A DNA stretch of 44,493 nucleotides from Bacteroidales bacterium UBA1714 (lineage in GTDB: Bacteria > Bacteroidota > Bacteroidia > Bacteroidales > Paludibacteraceae), in NCBI GenBank assembly GCA_002317295.1, contig DCIY01000017.1, positions 8,573-53,065 on the forward strand, given 5' to 3'. Under the pieces are notes generated by a model that searched no databases, was not told the origin of the DNA, and was given only the letters and a program-made list of their open reading frames with translations. The position numbers and the translations under genes were made by a program. Shown in pieces: positions 15,500 through 24,293 of this stretch. The number at the start of each line of letters is the position of its first letter. Position 1 is the first letter of the stretch.

Positions 15500-16823
15500 T
15501 GCGAAGGAGATCGTTCACGGTTTTGACCGGATTAAAGGTAGAAATGGGCACCTGAACAAACACAGTATTCCACCGGCTCATGGCACCATTCCACAAGCCT
15601 GGTAATTCCAATGCTTTTAAGGGTTTGCCGTCTTTGGACTTATCAGAAATAAAACCGGTGGCAGGGTCGACAAAATCCTGCAGGGAGAAATTCTTGCCAT
15701 TCACATCGCGAATGGCGCATACCAGATCCACCGGATTAAAGTGCGTTGCTTTGGCCATCAGCGTCTGATCGGCTATTTGACTTGATTCCAGAATCTGATT
15801 GGTCACACGACCATCCTCTTCTTGTACCAGATAAGGACCACCCCCAGGTTCTCCGGTATTTTTGACCACACCACAAACACGGATGGGTCGGTTGAGCAAT
15901 GCCCGTTCTTCATCCGTGAGCGAAGGATCTTTTAGGGCTTCAAATACTTTTTGCTGCTCTGTGACCAAAATGCCGGCCAGAATCTGTTTATAACGTATGG
16001 TGGATTTTTTAAACTTATCCGGCACCACATTATCGATGTTCTTGATAAATACGATATCAGCATCCTGTTCCGCCAGATTCTCAATTAATGCCCCATGTCC
16101 TCCTGGGCGGAACAACAATCGGCCGTCCTCCGTACGGAATGGAGTACCATCTGGGTTGGCTGCTATGGTGTCCGTGGAAGGTTTTTGCTCCGAGAATGAC
16201 ACTTCGTATCGCACCCCATATTTCTTTTCCATTCGTGCCACATTTTCCGCAATATGATGGCGGAACAGAGGCAGATGCTCATGGCTCACGGTAAAATGCA
16301 CCTTCACGACCCCATTGCATGCCGCATATAACGCCCCCTCCACAAGATGTTCGATGGCTGGGGTGCGGGCACCATCCCGATAGCGATGGAACTTAAGTAA
16401 TCCCTTTGGTAAGGAACCGTAATGCATCGCTTCCAACAAATATCGGACAGCTTCCTGTCCCTGCTTATCGGCCAAATCTTCGCCAAAAGCAAAATCCGAT
16501 TTGTGGGCCAAAAAATTCTGAACAAAAGGTGTCTCTTCTCCTGTCTGCAGGTACGCGAACAGATCCTTAAACATACGACTGGCCGCACCGCTTGCAGGCA
16601 CAAATTTGAGCACGGAATGTGGCTGCTGCAAGTAGGCATGCCATGCCTGAATATACATTTCTTCCTGCGCTTTGGAAGGAACCAAAATACCATTCTTCAC
16701 CGATGCCGGTGCCACAATGTGCAGCGACGGAAAACCTGACTGAATAGCAGCCAATTGCGCCTTCACCTGATCCAATGTCACCCCCCGTTGAGAGAGCTGT
16801 TGCAAATCCTGTTGTGTAAACAT
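15486..16823 (-). CDS. DUF4301 family protein
   Basis: A 445-aa cytosolic protein. The segment KFVPASGAASRMFKDL (about residues 70-90) resembles a nucleotide-binding loop of sugar-nucleotide pyrophosphorylases, followed by RPGGHGALIENL and FIKNIDNVVPDKFK. This fits the Bacteroidota DUF4301 family, which I recall but whose reaction is unknown. The start at 16823 (MFTQQDLQQLSQRG) follows the promoter at 16842-16873 by 19 nt. The longer frame to 16943 crosses that promoter and is not used. The CYTH gene overlaps its end. Confidence 0.87.
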   Translation of the reverse strand: MFTQQDLQQLSQRGVTLDQVKAQLAAIQSGFPSLHIVAPASVKNGILVPSKAQEEMYIQAWHAYLQQPHSVLKFVPASGAASRMFKDLFAYLQTGEETPFVQNFLAHKSDFAFGEDLADKQGQEAVRYLLEAMHYGSLPKGLLKFHRYRDGARTPAIEHLVEGALYAACNGVVKVHFTVSHEHLPLFRHHIAENVARMEKKYGVRYEVSFSEQKPSTDTIAANPDGTPFRTEDGRLLFRPGGHGALIENLAEQDADIVFIKNIDNVVPDKFKKSTIRYKQILAGILVTEQQKVFEALKDPSLTDEERALLNRPIRVCGVVKNTGEPGGGPYLVQEEDGRVTNQILESSQIADQTLMAKATHFNPVDLVCAIRDVNGKNFSLQDFVDPATGFISDKSKDGKPLKALELPGLWNGAMSRWNTVFVQVPISTFNPVKTVNDLLRNEHQ

Positions 16824-16841
16824 AACTGAATAATTTTTGTG

Positions 16842-16873
16842 CAAAGTTATACTTTTTTTTGCATATATGCAAA
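16842..16873 (-). promoter_or_regulatory. Promoter of DUF4301-CYTH operon
   Basis: Minus strand: TTTG (16873-16870), 20 nt, TAACTTTG (16849-16842). The extended -33 reads TTTGCATATA. It is divergent from and interlocked with the 16858-16889 promoter. Confidence 0.92.
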
Positions 16874-16889
16874 TTTTTTTGTACTTTTG
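16858..16889 (+). promoter_or_regulatory. Promoter of the lipid kinase-dut-...-U32 operon
   Basis: TTTG (16858-16861), 20 nt, TACTTTTG (16882-16889), followed by CA. The two -33 boxes of this and the opposite promoter are the ends of one 16-bp perfect palindrome TTTGCATATATGCAAA (16858-16873), so both polymerases must compete for the same site. Confidence 0.93.
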
Positions 16890-16917
16890 CACGATTAATT
16901 TGGAAAAATAGGGAATT

Positions 16918-17799
16918 ATGAAAAATATTGCGTTTATTATCAATCCGATATCGGGTGTTCAGAACAAAAAGAAACTCCCAAAACTCATTTCTTCTTTATT
17001 GGATAAGGAGCAATGGATGGAAAATATTGTCTTTACGGAATATCCGGGCCATGCCACGGAATTGGCTATGCAATATGCCCGTATGGGCTTTGATGCAGTG
17101 GTATCCGTAGGTGGAGATGGTACTCTGAATGAAGTGGCTACGGGGTTGAGAGATACTTCCACTGCATTGGGAATTATTCCATTGGGGAGCGGGAATGGTT
17201 TTGCACGTCATATCGGCATTTCTACGCGTATCAATCGTGCACTGGAAACCATCAACCATAGCGAAGTGATTCGTGCGGATTATGGACTGGTTAATGATCA
17301 TCCGTTCTTTTCTACATGCGGTCTCGGTTTTGATGCCCTGGTAGCGGATCAGTTTGCCACGGCAGGTAACCGAGGATTGAAAACTTATTTGCAAAATATC
17401 ATCAAGGATTTGTTTCAATACCAACCCGAGCATTATCATATCGTGGGGCAAGGCATTGACATGGAGGTCGATGCATTCCTGATTACTTTTGCCAATTCCA
17501 GTCAATGGGGATATGATGCCTGCATTGCTCCCAAGGCCAGCATACAGGACGGAAAAATGGACATTGCCATTTTATCTAAATTTCCTGCCATTGTAGCCCC
17601 TGGTTTGGCATTAAGTTTGTTTACCAAAACCATAGACAAGGATTGGTACATGGATACGATTCAAGCCAAAGAGGTCATCGTCACCCGCAGTCAGGAGGGT
17701 CCCATGCATATCGATGGCGATCCGCACAAGATGCCTCAGCAGTTGCATATTCAGATTGTGGAAGATGGGTTGCGTTTATTGGTAGAAAAGCGTTTTTAA
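16918..17799 (+). CDS. Diacylglycerol kinase-type lipid kinase
   Basis: The 293-aa product belongs to the DagK/YegS catalytic family, which phosphorylates diacylglycerol or related lipids with ATP. The N-terminal nucleotide domain has FIINPISG and the hallmark GGDGTLNEV (65-73), then PLGSGNGFARH. The C-terminal beta domain contains STCGLGFDALVA and GPMHIDGDP. No membrane span is seen, so it probably acts as a peripheral enzyme at the inner membrane. It is the first gene of an 11-gene operon; dut starts 3 nt after its stop. The substrate is not decided by sequence. Confidence 0.93.
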   Translation: MKNIAFIINPISGVQNKKKLPKLISSLLDKEQWMENIVFTEYPGHATELAMQYARMGFDAVVSVGGDGTLNEVATGLRDTSTALGIIPLGSGNGFARHIGISTRINRALETINHSEVIRADYGLVNDHPFFSTCGLGFDALVADQFATAGNRGLKTYLQNIIKDLFQYQPEHYHIVGQGIDMEVDAFLITFANSSQWGYDACIAPKASIQDGKMDIAILSKFPAIVAPGLALSLFTKTIDKDWYMDTIQAKEVIVTRSQEGPMHIDGDPHKMPQQLHIQIVEDGLRLLVEKRF

Positions 17800-17802
17800 G
17801 TC

Positions 17803-18237
17803 ATGATTATTCGTCTCATCAATAAGAGTAATAACCCCCTGCCCCGCTATGAGAGTGAGATGGCAGCCGGCATGGATATAAGATGCTATATGGAGGCACC
17901 TGTTACGCTGCAACCTATGGAGCGCAGGTTGATTCCAACAGGGTTGTATATAGAGTTGCCCCAGGGATATGAAGCGCAGATACGGCCTCGTAGCGGACTA
18001 AGCCTTAAGCGTGGCTTAACCGTGCTCAATTCGCCCGGAACCATTGATGCAGATTATCGGGGAGAGATAGGAGTCATTCTGATTAACCTCAGCAACGAAC
18101 CCCAGACCATTGAGCCGGGAGAACGTATTTGTCAGATGGTGATTGCCCGTCATGAGCATCCCTTGATGGAAGAAGTGACGGTATTGTCCACTACCGAGCG
18201 TGGCGAAGGAGGTTTTGGACACAGCGGAGTCAAATAA
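17803..18237 (+). CDS. dut: dUTP diphosphatase
   Basis: dUTPase hydrolyses dUTP to dUMP and pyrophosphate, keeping uracil out of DNA and feeding thymidylate synthesis. All five trimeric-dUTPase motifs are present in 144 aa: AGMDIR (22-27), RPRSGLS (61-67), the NSPGTIDADYRGEI segment with catalytic Asp near 82-84, ERICQMV and the C-terminal RGEGGFGHSG arm. The length is typical. A dCMP deaminase, which supplies dUMP by another route, lies in the next operon at 28240. Confidence 0.97.
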   Translation: MIIRLINKSNNPLPRYESEMAAGMDIRCYMEAPVTLQPMERRLIPTGLYIELPQGYEAQIRPRSGLSLKRGLTVLNSPGTIDADYRGEIGVILINLSNEPQTIEPGERICQMVIARHEHPLMEEVTVLSTTERGEGGFGHSGVK

Positions 18238-18238
18238 T

Positions 18239-19204
18239 ATGAAAGGTTGGAAGAACCTTATATATGGAATTGTGTTAAGCATCAGTGTGACCACTCATGC
18301 CATGACGCGGGAGCAGGAGCAGCAGTTTCTGTATTACTATTATGATGCGATTCAGTTATTCCAACAGGGGGATTATGCCACTTCGTTTCAGGAGTTTCTG
18401 TTCCTGGAGCAATTGCATCCGCTGGATCCAGGAGTCAACCTGTATCTGGGTATTTTTTACGACGGATATCATCATAGCGATGAGGCTCTGAGTCATTTTC
18501 AGACCGCCTATGAGCAATACCCGCAAGAGTATTGGTTACAATATGTGGTGGCGTTGTTTCGCAAAGGGGACAACACCAGTAAAAAACAGGCCATTGCGGT
18601 ATTGGAGCAGGTGTCTCTGCGCGATAAAGACAATGTGGATGTGTGGGAAAACCTGCGTCAGGCCTATAGTGCTACCGGGCAATACTCTGCCGCCATTCAC
18701 GCTCAAGATGAAATAGACCGTATAGAGGGATATAGTGGTTTGAGTGCCATGAATCGTTACCGCATTCATGTATTGCAGCAGGATTTAAAACAAGCCATTG
18801 CGGATATCAATCGGTATTTGCAGGATGATCCCAACGATTTACAATTCCTTATTTTCCGTGCCGAATTATACGAGGCGACCCATCAAAAAAAAGAAATGCT
18901 CATTCAGGCTTACGAGCAAGTGTTGAGACAGGATCCTCATAATGTAGTTATTCTCAACAACTATGCCTATCTGTTAGCCACCCATCATGGTGATTTGAGT
19001 TTGGCAGAAATGATGAGTCAGGCAGCTGTTAAGTATGAACCCACCAATGCCACCTACCTGGACACTTATGCCTGGATTCTTTATATGAGAGGCAATCAGG
19101 CCCTAGCCGAGTTGTATATTCGTCGAGCCATCGAGTGCAGCGGTGAAGAGGTCAACAAAGAAATACTCCAACATCAAAAGACTATTTTGCGTCATCCGAA
19201 ATGA
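18239..19204 (+). CDS. TPR-repeat protein
   Basis: A 321-aa protein with a signal-like N-terminus (residues 1-20, GWKNLIYGIVLSISVTTHA), then tandem tetratricopeptide repeats through the whole length (for example AIQLFQQGDYATSFQEFLFLEQLHP, LGIFYDGYHHSDEALSHFQTAYEQYP and the final LDTYAWILYMRGNQALAELYIRRAIE). Such proteins in Bacteroidota are usually periplasmic or lipoprotein-associated scaffolds. ATG 18239 was chosen because it starts the signal sequence 1 nt after the dut stop. The stop overlaps the start of the DUF4292 gene by 4 nt. Confidence 0.87.
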   Translation: MKGWKNLIYGIVLSISVTTHAMTREQEQQFLYYYYDAIQLFQQGDYATSFQEFLFLEQLHPLDPGVNLYLGIFYDGYHHSDEALSHFQTAYEQYPQEYWLQYVVALFRKGDNTSKKQAIAVLEQVSLRDKDNVDVWENLRQAYSATGQYSAAIHAQDEIDRIEGYSGLSAMNRYRIHVLQQDLKQAIADINRYLQDDPNDLQFLIFRAELYEATHQKKEMLIQAYEQVLRQDPHNVVILNNYAYLLATHHGDLSLAEMMSQAAVKYEPTNATYLDTYAWILYMRGNQALAELYIRRAIECSGEEVNKEILQHQKTILRHPK

Positions 19205-19731
19205 AACGAGCAATATACATCCTGTTCTTTGTGGGTTTTCTCACTTCCTGCGCCACACAGCAACGAGTCCCTTTGATTCCTTCCACCACGCGAGTGGACA
19301 AAGCGCAATGTGATATTACCCTGAATGGCAAAACCCTGCATACTCCGATTAGTATGCAAACCGATCGTAACCATCTCGTTTTAATATCCGTTCAACCCAT
19401 GATGGGTGTGGAAGCCGTTCGCATCGAAGCCACACCTGACAGCATTTGGGTATTTGAGCGTCTGGGGCGCCATTATGCAGCCTTGTCGTTTAAAGAGGCA
19501 AAAAAAATGACCTATGGCATGGTGACTTTTCGTTGGTTGCAACGGATTGCATCCGGAGAACGGTTACAAGGCAAGAGTCAGGGACTGACCTGGAATTTCA
19601 AAATCGATGGTCAACCGGCTTCTGTCCATATTTATTACCCTGCCATTGTATACAACGAGACTGTGCGTATGAAACGCCTGCCCGTTGCCAAGTACCAACC
19701 AGTGGACATTCAATCGCTCTTATCCTTATGA
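19201..19731 (+). CDS. DUF4292-like lipoprotein
   Basis: A 176-aa protein with a lipoprotein signal ending LTSC (lipid-modified C17). The remainder is beta-rich and resembles DUF4292, a Bacteroidota family related in fold to outer-membrane lipoprotein carriers such as LolB; that relation is recalled, not shown here. ATGA overlaps link it to the TPR gene before it and to the EnvC-like gene after it (4 nt each), so the three are translationally coupled and may form one envelope module. Confidence 0.82.
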   Translation: MKRAIYILFFVGFLTSCATQQRVPLIPSTTRVDKAQCDITLNGKTLHTPISMQTDRNHLVLISVQPMMGVEAVRIEATPDSIWVFERLGRHYAALSFKEAKKMTYGMVTFRWLQRIASGERLQGKSQGLTWNFKIDGQPASVHIYYPAIVYNETVRMKRLPVAKYQPVDIQSLLSL

Positions 19732-20894
19732 AAAAGATACTCCTCATATTCACCCTCTTGATTGGCACACTCTATCTAGGTGCCGAGACTGTGAAGGATT
19801 TGCAGCGTCAGCAGCAGCAGATTCAGCAGCAGATTCAGCAAACCAACCAGATGCTCCAGCAAACCAAGAAGAACGAGACCGCAACGGTGAATAAACTCAA
19901 TTTGATTAATGAGAATATTCGTTCACGCAAGAAACTCATTCAGTCCATCAACTCGGAGATTACAACACTCAACAAGGATATCCGTTCTTTGCAGGTGCGT
20001 CGTAACGATTTGCAACAACAATTGGAAGCCCTACAAGATGATTATGCCCGTTTGGTTCGCCAAACCCATTATGCAGATATACAGGCCTCACCATTGTTGT
20101 TTTTGTTCTCCTCCCAGAGTTTTCAACAACTGATTCGCCGTATTCGTTATCTGAACGAATTTACCCAATATCGCAAACAACAGGTGGCTCGTATTCGAGC
20201 AACACAAAACGAGATTGATCTTCAAAACGAATTGCTTCAGGAACGACGCAGCACAAAGAAGACCGCTTTGGCCTCGCAGCAACGGGAAAAAGACAACCTG
20301 ACCCGGGATGAACGCAAGCAGCAAAAGATGTTAACGGATCTCAAAAAACGAAAAACCGATCTCACGGCCCAACTCAAAAAGCAGCAAAAGAAAGCAGACG
20401 AACTGAACCGCAAGATTGATGATATGATTCGGCGACAAACCCAAACCACCACCACGCTGACTCCTGAACAAAAACTGATTGCCGGTGGATTTGAAGCCAA
20501 TCAGGGCAAACTGCCATGGCCTGTGGAAAAAGGGTTTATCTCGGGCAGTTTTGGTACTCATACCCATCCTGTATATGAGAATGTGACCATTAACAACAAG
20601 GGAGTCTATTTACAGACCACAACCGGCATGGTGGCGCGTAGCGTCTATGAAGGTCAGGTCACCAGTTGCATCAAGTTGGGCAACACATATGCCGTGATTG
20701 TGCAACATGGTAATTATCGCAGCGTATATAGTAACCTTCAGGAGTTAAAAGTCAAACAAGGGGATAATCTTAAGGCTAAGCAAGCCATTGGAATTATCTA
20801 TTCCGATCCCGAAGAGGATAACAAAACCGAATTATATTTTCAGATATATAAAGATCGCACTTTGCTGAACCCCAGTTTATGGTTAGCGCAATAA
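19728..20894 (+). CDS. EnvC-like murein hydrolase activator with degenerate LytM domain
   Basis: The 388-aa exported protein has a signal peptide (1-20), a long coiled coil of Gln/Lys-rich heptads (about 22-245) and a C-terminal LytM/M23 domain (about 265-388). The zinc ligands of active M23 peptidases are not conserved: the region after H278/H280 reads NNKGVYL where H-x-G-x-D is expected, and the last H-x-H is LYFQIY. That pattern fits EnvC-type proteins, which activate cell-separation amidases rather than cut peptidoglycan. The start at 19728 overlaps the DUF4292 stop. No FtsEX is visible nearby. Confidence 0.9.
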   Translation: MKKILLIFTLLIGTLYLGAETVKDLQRQQQQIQQQIQQTNQMLQQTKKNETATVNKLNLINENIRSRKKLIQSINSEITTLNKDIRSLQVRRNDLQQQLEALQDDYARLVRQTHYADIQASPLLFLFSSQSFQQLIRRIRYLNEFTQYRKQQVARIRATQNEIDLQNELLQERRSTKKTALASQQREKDNLTRDERKQQKMLTDLKKRKTDLTAQLKKQQKKADELNRKIDDMIRRQTQTTTTLTPEQKLIAGGFEANQGKLPWPVEKGFISGSFGTHTHPVYENVTINNKGVYLQTTTGMVARSVYEGQVTSCIKLGNTYAVIVQHGNYRSVYSNLQELKVKQGDNLKAKQAIGIIYSDPEEDNKTELYFQIYKDRTLLNPSLWLAQ

Positions 20895-20910
20895 AAACAG
20901 GAAAACAGAT

Positions 20911-21378
20911 ATGAAAAAGTATGTAGTCTTATTATTCTTACTTCCCCTGCTGATGATGGGATGTAAAACCCATGATTGGATGGATTGGCGTGCCCAAAAT
21001 GAAGCTTGGATGTTGGAAAATATGAAAAGAGACAGTGTCCATGTGACACCTACCGGTTTGCAATATAAGGTCATTCGGCAGGGTATTACCAGTGTTCGAC
21101 CGGATGACAATAAGTATGTCACCATCACATACACTGGTTGTACCATTACCGGCAATGTATTTGACTCCAAGGAAAGCTACACCAGCCAGGTGAGTTATTT
21201 TGTTTCCGGTTTTGCCGAAGGACTGAAAAAAATGAATAAATCAGGTCGATATATCCTGTATATTCCCTATAATCTGGCCTATGGAGCCAGTGGTAGCGGT
21301 GCTATTGGCAACGCCAATTATATACCACCCTACTCCACTTTAATCTTTGATGTTACATTGTTGGATACATTCTATTAA
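20911..21378 (+). CDS. FKBP-type peptidyl-prolyl isomerase lipoprotein
   Basis: A 155-aa protein with a lipobox MMGC (C18) followed by a single FKBP domain: GLQYKVIRQG, VTITYTG, FDSKESYTSQVSYFVSGFAEGLKKM, IPYNLAYG and the terminal IPPYSTLIFDVTLLDTF. It probably assists folding of envelope proteins at a membrane surface. Its stop overlaps the next ATG by 1 nt. Confidence 0.92.
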   Translation: MKKYVVLLFLLPLLMMGCKTHDWMDWRAQNEAWMLENMKRDSVHVTPTGLQYKVIRQGITSVRPDDNKYVTITYTGCTITGNVFDSKESYTSQVSYFVSGFAEGLKKMNKSGRYILYIPYNLAYGASGSGAIGNANYIPPYSTLIFDVTLLDTFY

Positions 21379-21827
21379 TGGTCAAAAGAATCTATATAGT
21401 CATTGCCTGCGCCATGTTGGGTCTGGTCGGTTGTGAAAACCCCAACTACCACAGCAGCGTTCCCTCTTACCCGGTTAGGTTGGATGTGGACATTGTGGCC
21501 GAGTATCCGCATTTTGTACCCGACAATGGTTACCAGACCCTAACATTTACTACCAAGCGTTACGCCAACGAAGCGTTGGGTTATTCCGGTATTCTTGTTT
21601 GGGTAGATATGAGTGGCAAATACCAGGCAGCCGATTTATGTTGTCCCCATTGTCTGCTCAGAACCACACCGGTGACCGTCGATGGTATCTATGCTCACTG
21701 CCCCGAATGTGGGGAAGATTTTGATATCAGTTATGGTTATGCGCTACCCATGCATGGAATGACCCAGGAACCGCTGCGCAAATATACCATATACGCACAA
21801 GGAAGTAAAATACAAATTCGCAACTGA
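21378..21827 (+). CDS. Rieske-like / cysteine-cluster lipoprotein
   Basis: A 149-aa lipoprotein (lipobox LVGC, C19). The body carries LCCPHC (C88, C89, H91, C92) and, 16 residues later, CPECG (C108, C111), arranged like a Rieske loop pair in which the first motif C-P-H is kept and the second, normally C-x-x-H, is C-x-x-C. It could bind an iron-sulphur cluster or zinc. It resembles small Bacteroidales lipoproteins I remember as Rieske-like and uncharacterised. It is coupled to the FKBP gene (1-nt overlap) and to rimM (TGATG overlap). Confidence 0.75.
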   Translation: MVKRIYIVIACAMLGLVGCENPNYHSSVPSYPVRLDVDIVAEYPHFVPDNGYQTLTFTTKRYANEALGYSGILVWVDMSGKYQAADLCCPHCLLRTTPVTVDGIYAHCPECGEDFDISYGYALPMHGMTQEPLRKYTIYAQGSKIQIRN

Positions 21828-22321
21828 TGATTTTATCCACCGACATCTTTTTGATTGGTACTCTCGTGCGCACTCATGGGCAAAACGGAGAAATACAATG
21901 TCATCTGAACAATGACTGTTGGATGGATACTCAGGCACCATTCATTATTTTGTCCATTGATGGCATTATGGTACCCTTTCGCGTGTTGGAATGGCGAGAG
22001 AAAGGGGAAGATGTTTTATGGCAACTGCAGTATGTGAATAGTGAATCGGATGCACGCCGTCTGGTTGGATGTTCGGTTTATATGCTGCGCTCCGATATGG
22101 CGGACAGAGTGGAAGATACCTCTCTGACCTACCAGGATCTTATAGGTTGGATGGTCGTGATATCGGGTCAGGAACGACGGATTGTACAAGTGGACGAATC
22201 AACCATCAATACATTAGCCATTTTGGATGACGAGTCTATGGTACCCCTGCATGAGGATTTGATGGAGGAAGTGGATGAAGCGGCCAAACGATTGGTATTA
22301 AACTTACCCAAAGGATTGTAA
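21827..22321 (+). CDS. rimM: Ribosome maturation factor RimM
   Basis: RimM helps maturation of the 30S head by binding S19. The 164-aa product has the N-terminal barrel starting FLIGTLVRTHGQNGEIQCHL and the C-terminal PRC-barrel (TYQDLIGWMVV...VPLHEDLMEEVDEAAKRLVLNLPKGL). The length is normal. The start is the ATG in TGATG with the previous stop. trmD, its common neighbour in other phyla, is absent; a SpoU methyltransferase follows 2 nt later. Confidence 0.93.
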   Translation: MILSTDIFLIGTLVRTHGQNGEIQCHLNNDCWMDTQAPFIILSIDGIMVPFRVLEWREKGEDVLWQLQYVNSESDARRLVGCSVYMLRSDMADRVEDTSLTYQDLIGWMVVISGQERRIVQVDESTINTLAILDDESMVPLHEDLMEEVDEAAKRLVLNLPKGL

Positions 22322-22323
22322 AC

Positions 22324-22854
22324 ATGAAAACCAAACTCACCATATCGGAAATGAATCGTCTCACCCCTGAGGCGTTTCACCAAGCGGACAAAGTGCCCTT
22401 AATTGTGGTATTGGATAATGTGCGCAGCCAACATAATGTAGGTGCCGTTTTTCGTACGGCCGATGCCTTTTTGCTTCAGGGTGTATGGTTGTGCGGCATC
22501 TGTTGTTGTCCGCCCAACAAAGAGATTCATAAAACCGCCCTTGGTGCTGAAGAAACAGTCGATTGGCGCTATTTTGAAAACACCATGGACGCCGTTCACA
22601 TGTTGCACGAAATGGGTTATCAGGTCTATGCTGTGGAGCAGGCGCACGACAGCATAGATTTGGAACAGATTCATATCCAGGGCAAGACGGCCATCATTAT
22701 GGGACATGAGGTTTTTGGCGTACAACAGGAAGTGGTAGATGCCTCCGATGGTTGCATCGAGATTGCTCAATATGGTACCAAACATTCCCTCAATGTCTCT
22801 GTCACAGCCGGTATTGTCATGTATCAACTCAGTAAACAATTAACCCATCCATAA
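22324..22854 (+). CDS. SpoU/TrmH-family RNA 2'-O-methyltransferase
   Basis: A 176-aa SPOUT methyltransferase with all three motifs: LDNVRSQHNVGAVFRTADAF (motif 1, catalytic Arg and Asn), IIMGHEVFGV (motif 2) and QYGTKHSLNVSVTAGIVMYQ (motif 3, the knot). There is no RNA-binding extension, so the substrate could be a tRNA position such as G18 or 34, or rRNA. ATG 22324 follows the rimM stop by 2 nt. Its TAA shares one base with the next ATG. Confidence 0.92.
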   Translation: MKTKLTISEMNRLTPEAFHQADKVPLIVVLDNVRSQHNVGAVFRTADAFLLQGVWLCGICCCPPNKEIHKTALGAEETVDWRYFENTMDAVHMLHEMGYQVYAVEQAHDSIDLEQIHIQGKTAIIMGHEVFGVQQEVVDASDGCIEIAQYGTKHSLNVSVTAGIVMYQLSKQLTHP

Positions 22855-24293
22855 TGCTCACTCTTTTGGCACCAGCGCGAGACTGCGAGGTGGCACGAGC
22901 CGCCATTGAGGCAGGAGCAGATGCAGTCTATATAGGTGCTCCCCGCTATGGAGCCCGTCAGGCAGCAGGCAATGCCGTAGCCGATATTGCGGCTCTGGTG
23001 CAGTATGCCCATGTCTATGGCGTACAGATTTTGGTGACACTCAATACACTGTTAAACGAAGAAGAAAAAGCCGATGCATTGGACCTCATTCATCAGCTCT
23101 ATCAAGTGGGTGTAGATGCTCTGATTATTCAGGATATGAGTTTACTCCAACAGTCTCTTCCTCCCATTCGTCTTCACGCTTCCACACAATGTGATAACCG
23201 CACTGCCCAACAAGTCATTCGGTTGCAGCAACTGGGGTTTAAACGGGTGGTATTAGCGCGCGAATTGAGTTTGGACCAGATTCGCAGTATTCATGATGCC
23301 GTTAACGCGTATAGTAAGGAGCACGCGTGCGCGCCTATAGAATTGGAAGCCTTTGTCCATGGTGCCCTGTGTGTCAGTTATTCCGGTCAGTGTTTTATGT
23401 CGGAAGTGTTACTCAACAGAAGCGCTAATCGCGGTTGTTGTGCCCAGATGTGCCGCATGCGCTACGATCTGTTGGACGAATCGATGCAGGAGGTATTGGA
23501 TGCTGACGGCAAGCCTGTTCATCAAAGGTACTTACTCTCCCTGCAGGATATGGATCGATCGTTGTATCTGGAGCAGATGATTCAGGCAGGTGTCACTACA
23601 TTTAAGATTGAGGGAAGGCTCAAGGACAAGGACTATGTCACGAATATCGTGGCCTACTATCGGCAACGACTAGATGCACTGATGGCACAACATGGCGAAT
23701 ATGCCCAAGGATACACTCCCCATGTGTATGAATATGGATTTGTGCCCAATCCCGAAAAGACTTTTCACCGAGGTGGTATTGATTATTTTTTACACCATCG
23801 AACTGCTCCCATGGCCAATTGGGATACCCCAAAATCAACCGGCGAAAAAGTGACAGACCAAACCATTCTTCATCCGGGAGACGGGTTGTGTTTTGGCGAT
23901 CAGGGGTTTGCCATTAATGCCATACACAACGGACACATCGTTCCCAACAAGCCCATATCCATTCCCCACAACGTTCCTCTTTACCGTAATTTGGATGTTG
24001 ATTTTACGCGCCATCTAACGGCCAAACGCCGCATACCTGTTACCATAGAAATGGAAGAGATTCCTACGGGATTTCGCCTGAGAATCGGCCATCGAAGTGC
24101 TGAATTTGTCTATCCTCACCAAGCCGCCCAACATAGCGAACGGGCCTTGGCTACCATTCGGGAACAATTATCCAAATTAGGGGATACTCCCTATGTGGCG
24201 CAGTCCGTAGTTTTGCGCACCCAACCCTATTTTATACCAATCAGTCAACTCAACCAATGGAGACGCCAACTGACCACTCTTCAACCCCTCTGA
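22854..24293 (+). CDS. U32 family protein (TrhP/RlhA-type RNA hydroxylation factor), shortened
   Basis: The 479-aa product starts LLAPARDCEVARAAIEAGADAVYIGAP and carries the U32 signature with FVHGALCVSYSGQCFMS followed by NRGCCAQMC. The four Cys of this region are the presumed Fe-S ligands of U32 proteins that hydroxylate RNA bases with prephenate. Bacteroidales homologues I recall are about 600 aa and end in a Cys-rich tail. Here the protein stops at LTTLQPL, and the tail is a separate 53-aa frame starting in the stop codon (TGATG). It is the last large gene of the operon. Confidence 0.92.
   Translation: MLTLLAPARDCEVARAAIEAGADAVYIGAPRYGARQAAGNAVADIAALVQYAHVYGVQILVTLNTLLNEEEKADALDLIHQLYQVGVDALIIQDMSLLQQSLPPIRLHASTQCDNRTAQQVIRLQQLGFKRVVLARELSLDQIRSIHDAVNAYSKEHACAPIELEAFVHGALCVSYSGQCFMSEVLLNRSANRGCCAQMCRMRYDLLDESMQEVLDADGKPVHQRYLLSLQDMDRSLYLEQMIQAGVTTFKIEGRLKDKDYVTNIVAYYRQRLDALMAQHGEYAQGYTPHVYEYGFVPNPEKTFHRGGIDYFLHHRTAPMANWDTPKSTGEKVTDQTILHPGDGLCFGDQGFAINAIHNGHIVPNKPISIPHNVPLYRNLDVDFTRHLTAKRRIPVTIEMEEIPTGFRLRIGHRSAEFVYPHQAAQHSERALATIREQLSKLGDTPYVAQSVVLRTQPYFIPISQLNQWRRQLTTLQPL

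Noticed and set aside
16824..16943. N-terminal extension of the DUF4301 protein
   Set aside because: It crosses both divergent promoters and codes a low-complexity hydrophobic stretch; the start at 16823 fits the promoter.
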